Origin: Solidesulfovibrio alcoholivorans DSM 5433
GTDB taxonomy: Bacteria; Desulfobacterota; Desulfovibrionia; Desulfovibrionales; Desulfovibrionaceae
Length of the DNA stretch: 64,000 nucleotides
Reading direction: 5' to 3'
Assembly (NCBI RefSeq): GCF_000702665.1
Contig: NZ_JNJA01000002.1
Location: forward strand, 434,001-498,000
Part shown: positions 37,086-46,679 of the stretch, one piece after another
Layout of the letters: each line of letters opens with the position of its first letter
Position numbering within the stretch: position 1 is the first letter of the stretch
Translations under genes and position numbers: made by a program
The notes under the pieces: generated by a model
What the model was told of the DNA's origin: nothing
Database searches by the model: none
Seen by the model: the letters and a program-made list of their open reading frames with translations, nothing else

Positions 37086-37730
37086 ATGCCCCTTGTCCGC
37101 CTGATTCGACACGGCCAGAGCGCCTCCAACGCCGGCGAGGCGACCGAGCATCCCGACACCATTCCGTTGACCGCCCTGGGCCATGCCCAGGCCGCCGTGG
37201 TGGCTTCCTGTTTTCATAAGCCGCCCGCGCGGGTGGTCTTTTCCCCCTTCGACCGTGCGGCCCAGACGGCCGAGCCTTTGTGCGAGCGCTACCCCGACGT
37301 GCCGGTCGCCGTGTGGCCCATCCAGGAGTTCACCTACCTCGCACCGCGCCGCTACCTGGGCACCACGCGCCACGACAGGAGCCAGGCCGTGGTCGATTAC
37401 TGGGTGCGCCTCGATCCGCGTTTCCGGGACGGGGAGGGGGCCGAGTCGTTCGTGGATTTCTGGGACCGGGTGGAGGCCTTTCTGGAACGGATCGCGCCCC
37501 TTGCCGGCTCCTCGGCGGTGTTCTCCCACGGCCAGTTCCTGCGCGGGGTGTTGTTGCGCGTGTTGTGCGGTCCTTTGGGCGTGGAGGAAGCCATGACGCG
37601 CTTCCGTTCCTTCCGTACGGCCGTTGCCTACCCGAATGCGGCCATCACCGCCCTGGCCCTGTCTCCTCGCCGGGCCTATCTGGGTCAGGTTTGCGCCGGC
37701 CACATGCCCCCTGAAATGCTTTCCACGTGA
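37086..37730 (+). CDS. Histidine phosphatase (phosphoglycerate-mutase-like) family protein
   Basis: 214 residues. Catalytic LIRHGQSASNAG at the N-terminus (His9 forms the phosphohistidine), a second core Arg in SPFDRAAQTAE and the later His in FSHGQFLRGV. A metabolite or protein phosphatase, substrate unknown. It follows the FliL-like gene by 7 bp, so it is probably co-transcribed. Confidence 0.88.
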   Translation: MPLVRLIRHGQSASNAGEATEHPDTIPLTALGHAQAAVVASCFHKPPARVVFSPFDRAAQTAEPLCERYPDVPVAVWPIQEFTYLAPRRYLGTTRHDRSQAVVDYWVRLDPRFRDGEGAESFVDFWDRVEAFLERIAPLAGSSAVFSHGQFLRGVLLRVLCGPLGVEEAMTRFRSFRTAVAYPNAAITALALSPRRAYLGQVCAGHMPPEMLST

Positions 37731-37833
37731 AAGTGCCTGTTTTTTCTTGAAACGCGTTGAAACCATGCGTTGCCTGCCCTACAAGAAAAGCGTATCGGCG
37801 TTCGTCGAACGCGACTCTTTGAGGAGCATGCCC

Positions 37834-38286
37834 ATGGCGCAACGGCGCAGCGACCGCCCGGGACGGTATACGGCCATGGCCTTGTTCGTGGCCGCGGTCC
37901 TGTGCTTCCTTGCCCTGGACCCGGCCCAGGGACAGGCCGCCAAGCGCGCGGGCGCCTACTGGGCAAGCCTTTCCCGCGAACAGAAGACCGATCTTGTCCT
38001 CGGCATTTTCGACGGCTTCAATCTCAACGAGAACATCCTCGGGATCACCCTCAAAAACGAATACACCATCTGCACGGACATCATGGAAAGCATCATGCGC
38101 CAGTCCGACGCCTTTTTCGCCGGCATGCCGGCCGGAAAGATCGTCACGGCCCTGGATGCCTTCTATGCCAACAAGAAAAACAGGAACATTCCCGTTTCCT
38201 GGGGCCTGTGGGTGGTGGTGCGGGAAAACCGCAAGGACCCGACCGTCGGGGAATTTCTCGGCGAATTGCGCAACGTGTATCCATAA
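37834..38286 (+). CDS. Exported protein of unknown function
   Basis: 150 residues from ATG 37834, 7 bp after GAGGAG; ATG 37828 is too close to it. A signal peptide (about 1-37, hydrophobic core LFVAAVLCFLALD, cut near GQAA) precedes a helical soluble domain with one Cys. The ending (GLWVVVRENRKDPTVGEFLGELRNVYP) suggests a compact fold of the kind found in small periplasmic helper proteins. No family recognised. A stem-loop with T-tract follows. Confidence 0.7.
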   Translation: MAQRRSDRPGRYTAMALFVAAVLCFLALDPAQGQAAKRAGAYWASLSREQKTDLVLGIFDGFNLNENILGITLKNEYTICTDIMESIMRQSDAFFAGMPAGKIVTALDAFYANKKNRNIPVSWGLWVVVRENRKDPTVGEFLGELRNVYP

Positions 38287-38340
38287 CCGACGCAGGGCCC
38301 AACGGAGGCGGCTGCGAGCGGGGGAAGGATGTTTCCCGAA

Positions 38341-38392
38341 ACGCCGCCTTGGCGGTTGGAAATAGCGCCCGCTTGCGGCGTCTTGCTTTTTT
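38341..38392 (+). terminator. Likely terminator before the LUD gene
   Basis: ACGCCGC (38341-38347) pairs with GCGGCGT (38375-38381), enclosing a smaller stem, followed by CTTGCTTTTTT. Confidence 0.45.
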
Positions 38393-38449
38393 GGGAGGCG
38401 TGATTAAAAGGGCAACCGCCGGCCGCCGGCACGGCCGCGAGGAGGAAGC

Positions 38450-39103
38450 ATGACGTCTCCGAAAGAGCTTTATTATGCCAAACGGTTGGAGGATGTGGCC
38501 GAGGCGCTGCGCAAGAACCACTTCAAGGTCCACGTCGTTCCCGACGCCGCGGCGGCCAAGACTTTGGTTCTGGACGAGGTCCTGCCGGCAACAGGTGCGA
38601 AGACCGTCGCCTACGGCGGCTCCATGACCCTTGTCGGCTCCGGCCTGCCGCAGGCCCTGGCCGAAACGCCCGGCGTCGCGGTCCTCGACACCCTGGACAA
38701 GACCCTGACCCCGGAGCAGGCCTACGAACGCCGCCGCCAGGCGTTGCTGGTCGATCTCTTTCTCACAGGCACCAACGCCGTCACCGAGGACGGTGTGCTC
38801 GTCAACCTCGACATGATCGGCAACAGGGCCTGCGCCATCGCCTTCGGGCCGAAGCATGCCGTGGTGCTGGTCGGGCGCAACAAGATCGTGCCGGACTTGA
38901 CTTCCGCCATAAGCCGCATCAAGGAATTCGCCGCTCCGGCCAACGCCATGCGCCTGGCCAAGAAGACGCCCTGTACGGCCACCTCCCATTGCGAGGACTG
39001 CGGTAGCCCGGAGCGCATCTGTAACGTGTGGACCATCACCGAAAAGTCCTTTCCCAGGGGGCGGATCACGGTGATCTTGATCAATCAGGATTTGGGACTG
39101 TAA
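38450..39103 (+). CDS. LUD-domain protein (LutC/YkgG-like)
   Basis: 217 residues. Single LUD (DUF162) domain: VAYGGSMTLVGSGLPQAL, FLTGTNAVTEDGVLVNLDMIGNR-type core and the cysteine segment TSHCEDCGSPERIC near the C-terminus. Relatives take part in lactate oxidation (LutC, or the LldG-type subunit); stand-alone members are common in sulfate reducers. No lactate dehydrogenase subunits are adjacent, so the partner is unknown. GAGGAAG precedes the ATG. Confidence 0.85.
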   Translation: MTSPKELYYAKRLEDVAEALRKNHFKVHVVPDAAAAKTLVLDEVLPATGAKTVAYGGSMTLVGSGLPQALAETPGVAVLDTLDKTLTPEQAYERRRQALLVDLFLTGTNAVTEDGVLVNLDMIGNRACAIAFGPKHAVVLVGRNKIVPDLTSAISRIKEFAAPANAMRLAKKTPCTATSHCEDCGSPERICNVWTITEKSFPRGRITVILINQDLGL

Positions 39104-39135
39104 GAGGCCGTTTGGGGCAAAGCGAGGGGCCGGCT

Positions 39136-39852
39136 TTGGCTTGGAAGAAGATACCACCCGAGGCGGATTATTTCCACTGCGAACCGGGGACCGACTATTA
39201 CATCTGTGAGGAAGGCTTCGTCGTCGAAGGGCGCTTCCTTCAGGATGAAAACGCCAATCTCGACAAGGCGATCTGGCCGACCGTGCAGGGCAACCGGGCC
39301 TACATCCGGGTGCGCCGCAAGGGCGTGGACAAGAAGTTTCAGCTCGTGCGGATCTTCGCGGAGCTTTTCCCGGAGCTGCTTTCCGGCGAGATCCAGGTGC
39401 GCACGCGCAAGGGGCCGTTTAGCCTGCGCGTGGATGCGGAAGCGCGCGAAGAGGAGCCCGCGCCCCGCGCGGCCGCGCCGGCCCGGCCACGCAAGGAAAA
39501 ACCCGCGCGCCGCGAACGCGAGGAGACCGAGGAGGCCCTGCCCGAGGTCGAGGACGAGCCCGCGCCGGACGAGGACGAGGACGAGGATGCCGCCTCCACG
39601 GTGTCCGATGCCCGCATCTGCAAGGTGTGCAACCTGCGCAAACGCGCCTCGGAGTTCAGCCCCCGCGACGACATGTGCATGGATTGCTACATGGGGCGCG
39701 ACGAACTGCTCAAGGAAATCATCGCGCGGCGGCGGCGCAAGACCAAGTCCGCAACGCCCCGCACGGTCGAGGAGAACGTCGAGGGCGGCAACATGGACGA
39801 TGGCCTGGACACCTTCGGCCGCATGGATTTCGGCATCAACCTCCCCGAGTAG
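39136..39852 (+). CDS. Zinc-finger protein with acidic linker
   Basis: 238 residues from TTG 39136, placed after the LUD stop with GAGGGG upstream. The N-terminal beta domain (RAYIRVRRKGVDKKFQLVRI) resembles the RVHRLVA-type edge of HNH/AP2-like DNA binding folds, but no catalytic His-Asn-His set is visible. A long acidic, Pro-rich linker (about 105-160) and a CxxC-x(n)-CxxC finger (CKVCNLRKRASEF, then CMDCY) follow. The C-terminus is charged. A nucleic-acid-associated role is a guess. Confidence 0.65.
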   Translation: MAWKKIPPEADYFHCEPGTDYYICEEGFVVEGRFLQDENANLDKAIWPTVQGNRAYIRVRRKGVDKKFQLVRIFAELFPELLSGEIQVRTRKGPFSLRVDAEAREEEPAPRAAAPARPRKEKPARREREETEEALPEVEDEPAPDEDEDEDAASTVSDARICKVCNLRKRASEFSPRDDMCMDCYMGRDELLKEIIARRRRKTKSATPRTVEENVEGGNMDDGLDTFGRMDFGINLPE

Positions 39853-39890
39853 CCTCCGTCCGGCCGCGCGTCGGCCGTGCCGATTTCGTT

Positions 39891-39950
39891 CCGGCGTTCG
39901 GGAGGGTTCCACGTTGTGGAACGCCGCCCCGGACGCCGGCTTTGTTTTTT
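39891..39950 (+). terminator. Terminator after the zinc-finger gene
   Basis: CCGGCGT pairs with ACGCCGG, with an inner GTTCCAC/GTGGAAC hairpin, followed by TTTGTTTTTT. Moderate. Confidence 0.6.
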
Positions 39951-40037
39951 CGCAACCAAGCGCGCCGCCGGGCGGTTGCGCGGCTGGCCCGCCGTTTGCT
40001 TGGCACCGTCTGCGGCGCGGCCGCCAGCGAGGTTCGC

Positions 40038-41210
40038 ATGACCCGAAACGGCAGCGATCAGGTCCCGGGTGAACCGGCTGTCCCCGAACCCCGCACGGGG
40101 CTCAAGGAAGCCGACGTGCTGTTGCCTTTGGCCGTGGCTATCTGCATCGCCCTTGGCTGGTACGTGCTGCTCGATTACGAGCGGGCCGTGGCGGAGTGCG
40201 TGGCGGTATTGCCCGGGGCGGGGATGCGGGTCCGCGAACTGCGCCTGATGCTGGGGCTAGCCGGCGTGGGCGGGCTCGGTATGGCCTTTCTCGCGGCACG
40301 GGAGGTCCGGCGACGACGTCTGGCAGAGGCGAAACTGCGCCTTGCGGGCGAGGCCCTGGCCCGGCGCGTGGAACGGCGCACCAGGACGCTCGTGCGCCGC
40401 ACCAGGGATCTGCGCGAATCGCAGCGGCGCGTGGAGCAGGCCGCGGGCGAGGCGGAGGTTGCGTATGCCGCCGGCCAGGGCGAGGCCGCCGACGCCTACC
40501 TGCACGGCATGGGCAATGCCTTGTCCTCATTCGAGGCCGAACTGCTGCGCCTGGGGCGCGTCCTGGGCGGGGCCGGCCGTCTGGAGGACGCTTTCGACGG
40601 CCTCGCCCGGGCCATCGACGCCGGAGACCACGAGGCGGCCGTGCGCCATACCCGGGCATTGCGCCAGGCCGTGCTCGAACGCGCCGTTCCGCGGCTGGCC
40701 GAACGGACGGCTGCTCTTGGCGCGATCAAGGTGCGCATGCTCGGCGAGCTGGAAGCCCGCCGCGAGGCGTTCGAGGGCAAGGGCCGGCCCAGGCCGTTTT
40801 TTTCCAGTGTGCGCCTGGACGTGGAACTGGCCGCCATGCTCGCATGCATGCCCCGGGCCGCGGGTTTCGACCCGGTGGCGCGAAGCCTCACGCCTGGGGT
40901 GACGGTGCGGCTGCGCAAGCAGCCGTTTCTCGCGGGGCTGGCCGCGCTGTTGCGCCGGAGCCTGGATGCGGCCACGGGCGCGGCTTCGGTGCGCCTGGAA
41001 GCCGGGCCGCACGGCGGAGCTGTCATCGTGCTCGAAGGCGTGCCCGAGCCCGGGGCCCTGGAGCCGCCTGTGGCGGCCTTTATCAATTTCCTCAATGAAA
41101 ATGCCGGTAGCCTGCGGTTTTATCCGGCGAGCGCCGGACAACCTTCCCGCCTCGTGCTCACGGTCGCCGGCGATCCCGACGCAACGCCCGGGCGCGCCGA
41201 CCTTCCTTGA
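40038..41210 (+). CDS. Membrane histidine-kinase-like protein with degenerate catalytic domain
   Basis: 390 residues from ATG 40038. Two membrane helices (about 26-46 and 70-88) are followed by a long coiled coil, a dimerisation-type helix with His156 in YLHGMGNALSS, and a C-terminal domain too divergent to show N, G1 or G2 boxes. The LHGMGN motif matches the phospho-acceptor form LHNVGN found in some sensor kinases. It may sense and relay without ATP hydrolysis, or be a phosphatase-like partner. It heads a run of signalling genes. Confidence 0.6.
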   Translation: MTRNGSDQVPGEPAVPEPRTGLKEADVLLPLAVAICIALGWYVLLDYERAVAECVAVLPGAGMRVRELRLMLGLAGVGGLGMAFLAAREVRRRRLAEAKLRLAGEALARRVERRTRTLVRRTRDLRESQRRVEQAAGEAEVAYAAGQGEAADAYLHGMGNALSSFEAELLRLGRVLGGAGRLEDAFDGLARAIDAGDHEAAVRHTRALRQAVLERAVPRLAERTAALGAIKVRMLGELEARREAFEGKGRPRPFFSSVRLDVELAAMLACMPRAAGFDPVARSLTPGVTVRLRKQPFLAGLAALLRRSLDAATGAASVRLEAGPHGGAVIVLEGVPEPGALEPPVAAFINFLNENAGSLRFYPASAGQPSRLVLTVAGDPDATPGRADLP

Positions 41211-41265
41211 CAGGCAGGTCCAATCCCTTATGATCCCCTGACTCTGGAAGATACGGCGGGAGGCG

Positions 41266-42552
41266 ATGGTCAGGCGCAATGTTTCCGATTTGCGGGCAGG
41301 CATGGTGCTGGCCGAGGATGTGCTGACTCCCGGCGGCCGCTTTCTCATGCCCAAGGGAACCACCCTTGATCATGGGCATGTGAAATCCTTGCTCGCCTGG
41401 AATCTGCCCGACGTGGGCGTGGTTGAGGGCGAGGGCGGCAGCGTTTCGCCCGTGGCGGTCCCGGACGTGGAAGCCGTCGCGGCCGCGGCCGCGGCGACGG
41501 TAGCCGAACGCCTGCGCCTGCTCGATCCCGGCCATCCCCTGACCCCCGTGCTCCACCGCCTGGCCCTTGACCGGGAAGTCCGCCGCCGCAAGGCCGTAGG
41601 GGGCGATGCCTCCTCCGCCTCCTCCGGGGGGGAAGCCGCGCGTCCGGCCGAGGACGCGCCGTCCCCCCCGGAATCGCCTGAAGCGCTCCTGCGCGACGAA
41701 CCCAAGCTCGTTTCTCCGCCCGAGGTCTACCTGCGCATCAGCGAAGTACTGCGCAATCCCGCGAGCACCGTGGACGACGCGGCCGAGAGCATCCGCCACG
41801 ATCCGAACCTGGCCGCCAAGCTGCTGCGCCTGGTCAACAGCTCGTTCTACGCCCGCACCATGCGCGCCGTGCGCGGCCGGTTTCCGGCCAAGGTGGACAG
41901 CCTGTCCCGGGCTGTGATGGTGGTCGGCGGCCGCCAGTTGGCGACGCTGGCCCTGGGCGTTTCCGTACTGCCGCTTTTCCAGGACATCCCGCCGCACTGG
42001 GTCAACATGCAGGTGTTCTGGGAGCATAGCGTGGGCTGCGCCGTGGCCGCCCAATCCCTTGCCGGAGCCCTTGGCCGGGAGAACGCCGAAGCCGCCTTCG
42101 TGGCCGGGCTGCTCCACGACATCGGCCGCATCGTGCTTTTCAAGCAGGCTTCGACGCACATGGCCGCGGCCATGCGCCAGGCCGTGACCGCGCACGCGCC
42201 GCTTTTCGAAACCGAACGCGCGCTGCTCGGCTTCGACCACGCCGCCCTGGGCGGCCAGTTGCTCCAGAAATGGCAGTTTCCGGCCAATCTGGAGAAAATG
42301 GTCCGCTACCACCACGACATGGACGAGCCGCTTTTCGTCGAGGAGCCGGCCATCGTGCACCTGGCCGATGGCGTGGCCACGGCCATGGGCTGGGGCGCGA
42401 GCGGCAACCGCCATGTCGCGCCCCTGGCTCCGGCGGCCTGGGACGCCCTGGGCCTGACCGCCGCGGGCGTGGCCGCGCTCGTGCCCGCCATGGAGGCGCG
42501 TCTGGCCGAAACCATGCACAGTTTTTTCCCGGACAGGGCCGGGCCGCCATGA
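41266..42552 (+). CDS. HDOD-domain signalling protein
   Basis: 428 residues. A short N-terminal DUF3391-like beta region (DLRAGMVLAEDVLTPGGRF) is followed by a Pro/Glu-rich linker and an HDOD domain (about 150-350: SPPEVYLRISEVLRNPAS, AKLLRLVNSSFY, FVAGLLHDIGRIV). HDOD folds resemble HD phosphohydrolases without a full metal site and act as regulatory domains. It lies 31 bp before the response-regulator gene, and is probably co-transcribed with the kinases around it. Confidence 0.85.
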   Translation: MVRRNVSDLRAGMVLAEDVLTPGGRFLMPKGTTLDHGHVKSLLAWNLPDVGVVEGEGGSVSPVAVPDVEAVAAAAAATVAERLRLLDPGHPLTPVLHRLALDREVRRRKAVGGDASSASSGGEAARPAEDAPSPPESPEALLRDEPKLVSPPEVYLRISEVLRNPASTVDDAAESIRHDPNLAAKLLRLVNSSFYARTMRAVRGRFPAKVDSLSRAVMVVGGRQLATLALGVSVLPLFQDIPPHWVNMQVFWEHSVGCAVAAQSLAGALGRENAEAAFVAGLLHDIGRIVLFKQASTHMAAAMRQAVTAHAPLFETERALLGFDHAALGGQLLQKWQFPANLEKMVRYHHDMDEPLFVEEPAIVHLADGVATAMGWGASGNRHVAPLAPAAWDALGLTAAGVAALVPAMEARLAETMHSFFPDRAGPP

Positions 42553-42583
42553 CCTTTGCCGGCCGACTACCCTTGGAGCGCTG

Positions 42584-43984
42584 ATGCCCGACCGCATTCT
42601 GGTCATCGAGGACGACGCGGCCTTCGGGGCCATGCTCAGCGAGGCTCTGGCCTCACGCGGCTATGCGCCGGTCCATGTCGGCTCGGCCGAGGAAGGCCTG
42701 GCCAAGGCCAAGGCCGAGGCCTTCGACCTCGTCATCACCGACGTCATGCTGCCCGGCATGGACGGCATCGAGGGGCTCTCCAGGCTCAAGGACGCCTGTC
42801 CGCAAGCCGAGGTCATTGTCATGACCGGCTACGCCGCCAAGGAAAAGGCCCTGGAGGCCGTGCGACTCGGGGCCTACGACTTTTTCGCCAAACCCTTTTC
42901 CCTGGCCGAGATGGAAGTGGTGGTGCGCCGCGCCCTGGAGCGGGGCGCGCTGGTGCGGGAGCTTTCCCGGCTCAAATCCGCCCTGGCCGCCGGACGGGGG
43001 CCGGTCATCGTCGGCCAGTCCCCGGTCATGCGGGACGTGGTGGACATGGTGCGCCGGGTCGCGCCGCTCGATTCCACGGTGCTCATCACCGGCGAATCCG
43101 GCGCGGGCAAGGAGGTCGTGGCCGATGCCATCCAGGCCTTAAGCCGCCGCAGCCACGCGCCCTTCGTCAAGGTCAACTGCGCCGCCATCCCGGAAAACCT
43201 TCTGGAATCCGAGTTGTTCGGCCACGAAAAGGGGGCGTTCACCGGTGCCGTGGCGCTGAAAAAAGGCAAATTCGAACTGGCGTCCGGCGGCACGATCATG
43301 CTCGACGAGATCGGCGACATGCCGCTTTTCCTCCAGCCCAAGCTGTTGCGCGCCGTGGAGCAGAAGCAGGTCGAGCGCGTGGGCGGCGCAAAGCCCATCG
43401 ACATCGACATCCGCATCATCGCCGCGACCAACCAGGACCTCCAGGCCCTGGTCGCGGAAAAGAAGTTCCGGGCCGACCTCTACTACCGCCTGAGCGTCGC
43501 CGCCATTCCCCTGCCGCCCTTGCGCGAGCGCAAGGAGGACCTGCCGCTTCTGGCCGCGCATTTTCTGGAGCGCATCAATCCCCGCGTCGGCGTCAACCTG
43601 CGGGGCGTGTCCCGGGAGGGCATGCAACTCCTTTACGACTGCGACTGGCCGGGCAATGTCCGCCAGCTGGCCAACACCCTGGAGCGGGCGGCCATCGTCA
43701 GTTCCGGCGAGGTGCTCACCGCCGCGGACGTGGCCCGCGCCCTGGACGTTCCGGGCAGGCGCCCGCCCGAGGCTCCCGCGCAGGACGCCCCGGCCCGCGC
43801 CGGCAACCTGCGCGACACCCTTCAGGACATGGAGCGCAACATGATCCTTTCGGCCCTGCGCAAGGCAGGCGGCGTGCAGAAGGATGCGGCGCGTCTGCTC
43901 GGGGTGAGCCCGAAAAACCTCTGGAACAAGATCCAGAAACACCGCATCGAGACCGCGGAATACGCGGCGACGCCGCCCTCCTGA
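42584..43984 (+). CDS. Sigma-54-dependent response regulator
   Basis: 466 residues, NtrC layout. Receiver with intact acidic pocket (IEDD) and phospho-acceptor Asp53 (VITDVMLPGMDG), Lys in FFAKPF. AAA+ domain with GESGAGKE near residue 170 and GAFTGA near 216, and a Fis-type HTH (GGVQKDAARLLGVSPKNLW). Unlike the activator at 706, this one should respond to phosphorylation. It lies between the HDOD protein and the 4xCBS kinase, which is a natural donor candidate. Targets unknown. Confidence 0.95.
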   Translation: MPDRILVIEDDAAFGAMLSEALASRGYAPVHVGSAEEGLAKAKAEAFDLVITDVMLPGMDGIEGLSRLKDACPQAEVIVMTGYAAKEKALEAVRLGAYDFFAKPFSLAEMEVVVRRALERGALVRELSRLKSALAAGRGPVIVGQSPVMRDVVDMVRRVAPLDSTVLITGESGAGKEVVADAIQALSRRSHAPFVKVNCAAIPENLLESELFGHEKGAFTGAVALKKGKFELASGGTIMLDEIGDMPLFLQPKLLRAVEQKQVERVGGAKPIDIDIRIIAATNQDLQALVAEKKFRADLYYRLSVAAIPLPPLRERKEDLPLLAAHFLERINPRVGVNLRGVSREGMQLLYDCDWPGNVRQLANTLERAAIVSSGEVLTAADVARALDVPGRRPPEAPAQDAPARAGNLRDTLQDMERNMILSALRKAGGVQKDAARLLGVSPKNLWNKIQKHRIETAEYAATPPS

Positions 43985-44073
43985 CGCGGGCCGGGGGCCG
44001 AGCCTTGCCAAGCCGACGCTTTTGAGGCACTGGCCTCCCACCCCGTCTCAGGAACGATGCCCAAGGAGGTTGC

Positions 44074-46536
44074 ATGGGCGACAGGCGACTGGCCGAAATC
44101 ATCACCCCCGATGTCATCGCCGTATCTCCGGATACGCCGGTGCGCGCCGGACTCGCCGTCATGCGCGACCGCGGCATCTCCTGTCTGGTCGTGGCCGAGG
44201 CGGGAGTGCCCGTGGGCATCGTCACCGAGCGCGACATCGTCTGGGGCGCGGCCCATCGCGGCGAAGCCTTCGCCGACCGCACCATGGGCGAGCTCATGAC
44301 CTCCCCGGTGGTCACCGTGGACGAGGACACCATGCTCGTCGAGGCCTACCATCTGCTTGCCCGCAAGCGCCTGCGCCACCTGGTGCTGGTGGACGCGGCC
44401 GGCAAGGCACGGGGCGTGCTCACCCAGTCCGACCTGATCGAGAGCCTCGGCCACGACGCCCTGACGGAAATGCAGCGGGTGGGGGACATCATGACCCGGG
44501 AGGTGGTCACGGCGCCGGGCAACTGCACCGTGCGCGAGGCCGTCTCGCGCATGGCCTCCCGTTCCATTTCCTGCCTCATCGTCGCCCGCGAGGACCGCCC
44601 GGCGGGCATCGTCACCGAGCGCGACGTGGTGCGCCTGCTGGCCGAAAGCCCGCACATGGGCAGCCTCAAACTCTACGACATCATGAGCTGCCCGGTGGTG
44701 TGCGCCGAGGCCGAGCGCCCGGTGTTCGAGGCCGCGCTGCTCATGAAAAAGCGCCGCGTGCGCCGTCTGGTGGTCGTGGACGACGACAGGCGGGTGCTCG
44801 GCCTCGTCACCCAGTCCGACATCGTGCGGGCGCTCGAAAGCCGCTACGTGCGCACGCTCAAATCCGCCCTGGCGGAAAAGGACGCGGCCCTGCGCGAAGT
44901 GGGGCGTTCGCTCGTGGCCAAGACCGTTTTTCTGGATAACCTGCTGCGCAGCGCCGAGATGGCGATCGTTGCCGTCGACGAAGACTGGCGCGTGACCTAC
45001 GTCAATCCGGCTGCCGAGGAGATGTTCGGCCTGCACGCCGAAACGGTCGCCGGGCGCGACCTGCGCGAGGTGCACCAGCGTCCGGGCATCGACCGCGCCG
45101 CCTTCCTGCGGGGGCTCGATGCCGTATCTCCCACCCACAGCTACGATTTCACATTGCGCAAGGAACGCGGGGGCACGGCGCACAGCTATGCCGTGCGCGT
45201 TTCCGGCATTTACGACAAAGGGGGGTCGCCCTCCGGATTCGTGCTCATGGCCCGCGACGACACCGAACGCCGCCAAGCCGAGGAGAGCCTGGAGCGGCTC
45301 ACGCGCAACCTCGAACAGCTCGTGGTCGCGCGTACGAGCGACCTCACGGCCCAGGCCAAGGAGCTCGAGGAGGCCAATACCCGGCTGCGCGGCATGGACG
45401 AGATCAAGAGCGCCTTCCTTTCGTCGGTTTCCCACGAGCTGCGCACGCCCCTGACCTCGCTGCTCGGGTTTTCCAAGCTCGTCGCCCGGGATTTCGCGCG
45501 CCATTTCATGCCCCTTGCCGGCGACGACACCGCGCTCGTTCGACGCGGGGCGCGCATCGGGGAGAACCTGCGTGTGCTCGCCGCCGAGGGCGAACGGCTC
45601 GCGCGGCTCCTCAACGACTTTCTCGACCTGTCCCGCATTGAGTCGGGCCGCATGGAATGGCGCGACCGGCCGATTCTCCTCGACGACGTGCTGCGCCGGG
45701 CCGTGGCCGCCGTGTCCGGCATGTTCGCCACCCGGCCGGAAGTGGATCTGGAATTGCGCCTGCCCGAAATCTCGCCCGTGGTCGTGGCCGACCCGGACCG
45801 CCTGGAACAGGTGCTGCTGAACCTCATCGGCAACGCGGCCAAGTTCACGGCCGTGGGCGCGGTGACCGTGAGCCTGGACGTGCCCGAGCGCAACCTCGCC
45901 CGCGTCTGCGTGCGCGACACCGGCCCCGGCATCGCGGCCGAGGACCGGGAACTCATTTTCGACAAGTTCCGCCAGGTGGGCCGCGACCCCGAAGGATCGG
46001 GCCCGGCCAAGGGCACGGGGCTGGGGCTTGCCATCTGCCGCGAGATCGTGACCCACTACGGCGGGCGCATCTGGGTCGAGCCCGCGCCCGGACGTGGCGC
46101 GGCGTTTGTCTTCGAGCTGCCCACGGCGGACGCGGAGGGGCTCTGCGTGCCCACGGCCCGGGGACCGGCCCCGCGCAAGGACAGGCCGCTGGTGCTGGTC
46201 GTGGACGACGACCCGGCCGTGTCCTCGTTCCTCATCCAGTTCCTGGAAGGGGAGGGCTACCGCGTGGCCTCGGCCCACGACGGCGAATCGGCCCTGGCCG
46301 CGGCCGAGCGGCTGCGCCCGGGCGTGATCACCATGGACATGGCCATGCCGGGCATGGACGGCCGCGCGGCCATGGAAGCCCTGCGCCGCGATCCGGAGCT
46401 TTCCGCCATCCCCATCCTGGTCATCACCGGCCACGGCGACGCGCCCTGCCATGCCGCCGACGCCGTTCTGCCCAAGCCCCTGGACCCTGACCGCCTGCTC
46501 GCCGCCATCGAGGAACTGCTCGCCGGCAAGGGCTAG
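44074..46536 (+). CDS. 4xCBS-PAS-histidine kinase-receiver hybrid sensor
   Basis: 820 residues, soluble. Four CBS repeats in two pairs (about 8-125 and 142-260; each with an IVTERD or VTQSD ending), a PAS domain (about 285-395), a coiled coil, HisKA with His454 (SVSHELRTPLTS), HATPase (RDTGPGIAAEDREL and GTGLGLAICREIV), and a C-terminal receiver with ITMDMAMPGMDG. CBS pairs bind adenine nucleotides, so the kinase could be tuned by energy charge as well as by the PAS ligand. AAGGAGG lies 5 bp before the ATG. Likely works with the sigma-54 response regulator upstream. Confidence 0.92.
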   Translation: MGDRRLAEIITPDVIAVSPDTPVRAGLAVMRDRGISCLVVAEAGVPVGIVTERDIVWGAAHRGEAFADRTMGELMTSPVVTVDEDTMLVEAYHLLARKRLRHLVLVDAAGKARGVLTQSDLIESLGHDALTEMQRVGDIMTREVVTAPGNCTVREAVSRMASRSISCLIVAREDRPAGIVTERDVVRLLAESPHMGSLKLYDIMSCPVVCAEAERPVFEAALLMKKRRVRRLVVVDDDRRVLGLVTQSDIVRALESRYVRTLKSALAEKDAALREVGRSLVAKTVFLDNLLRSAEMAIVAVDEDWRVTYVNPAAEEMFGLHAETVAGRDLREVHQRPGIDRAAFLRGLDAVSPTHSYDFTLRKERGGTAHSYAVRVSGIYDKGGSPSGFVLMARDDTERRQAEESLERLTRNLEQLVVARTSDLTAQAKELEEANTRLRGMDEIKSAFLSSVSHELRTPLTSLLGFSKLVARDFARHFMPLAGDDTALVRRGARIGENLRVLAAEGERLARLLNDFLDLSRIESGRMEWRDRPILLDDVLRRAVAAVSGMFATRPEVDLELRLPEISPVVVADPDRLEQVLLNLIGNAAKFTAVGAVTVSLDVPERNLARVCVRDTGPGIAAEDRELIFDKFRQVGRDPEGSGPAKGTGLGLAICREIVTHYGGRIWVEPAPGRGAAFVFELPTADAEGLCVPTARGPAPRKDRPLVLVVDDDPAVSSFLIQFLEGEGYRVASAHDGESALAAAERLRPGVITMDMAMPGMDGRAAMEALRRDPELSAIPILVITGHGDAPCHAADAVLPKPLDPDRLLAAIEELLAGKG

Positions 46537-46679
46537 TCGTCTTTACAACCGGGCCGGCGTGCTTATGTTAAATATGCAAGGGGAATGCCTCCCCTTCAGA
46601 TATGGGAACAACGGCAACGGAGGGACGCGCGAAATAAACGGACAACACCATAACCCGCGCAACGAGGCGCGCCTTTTCC

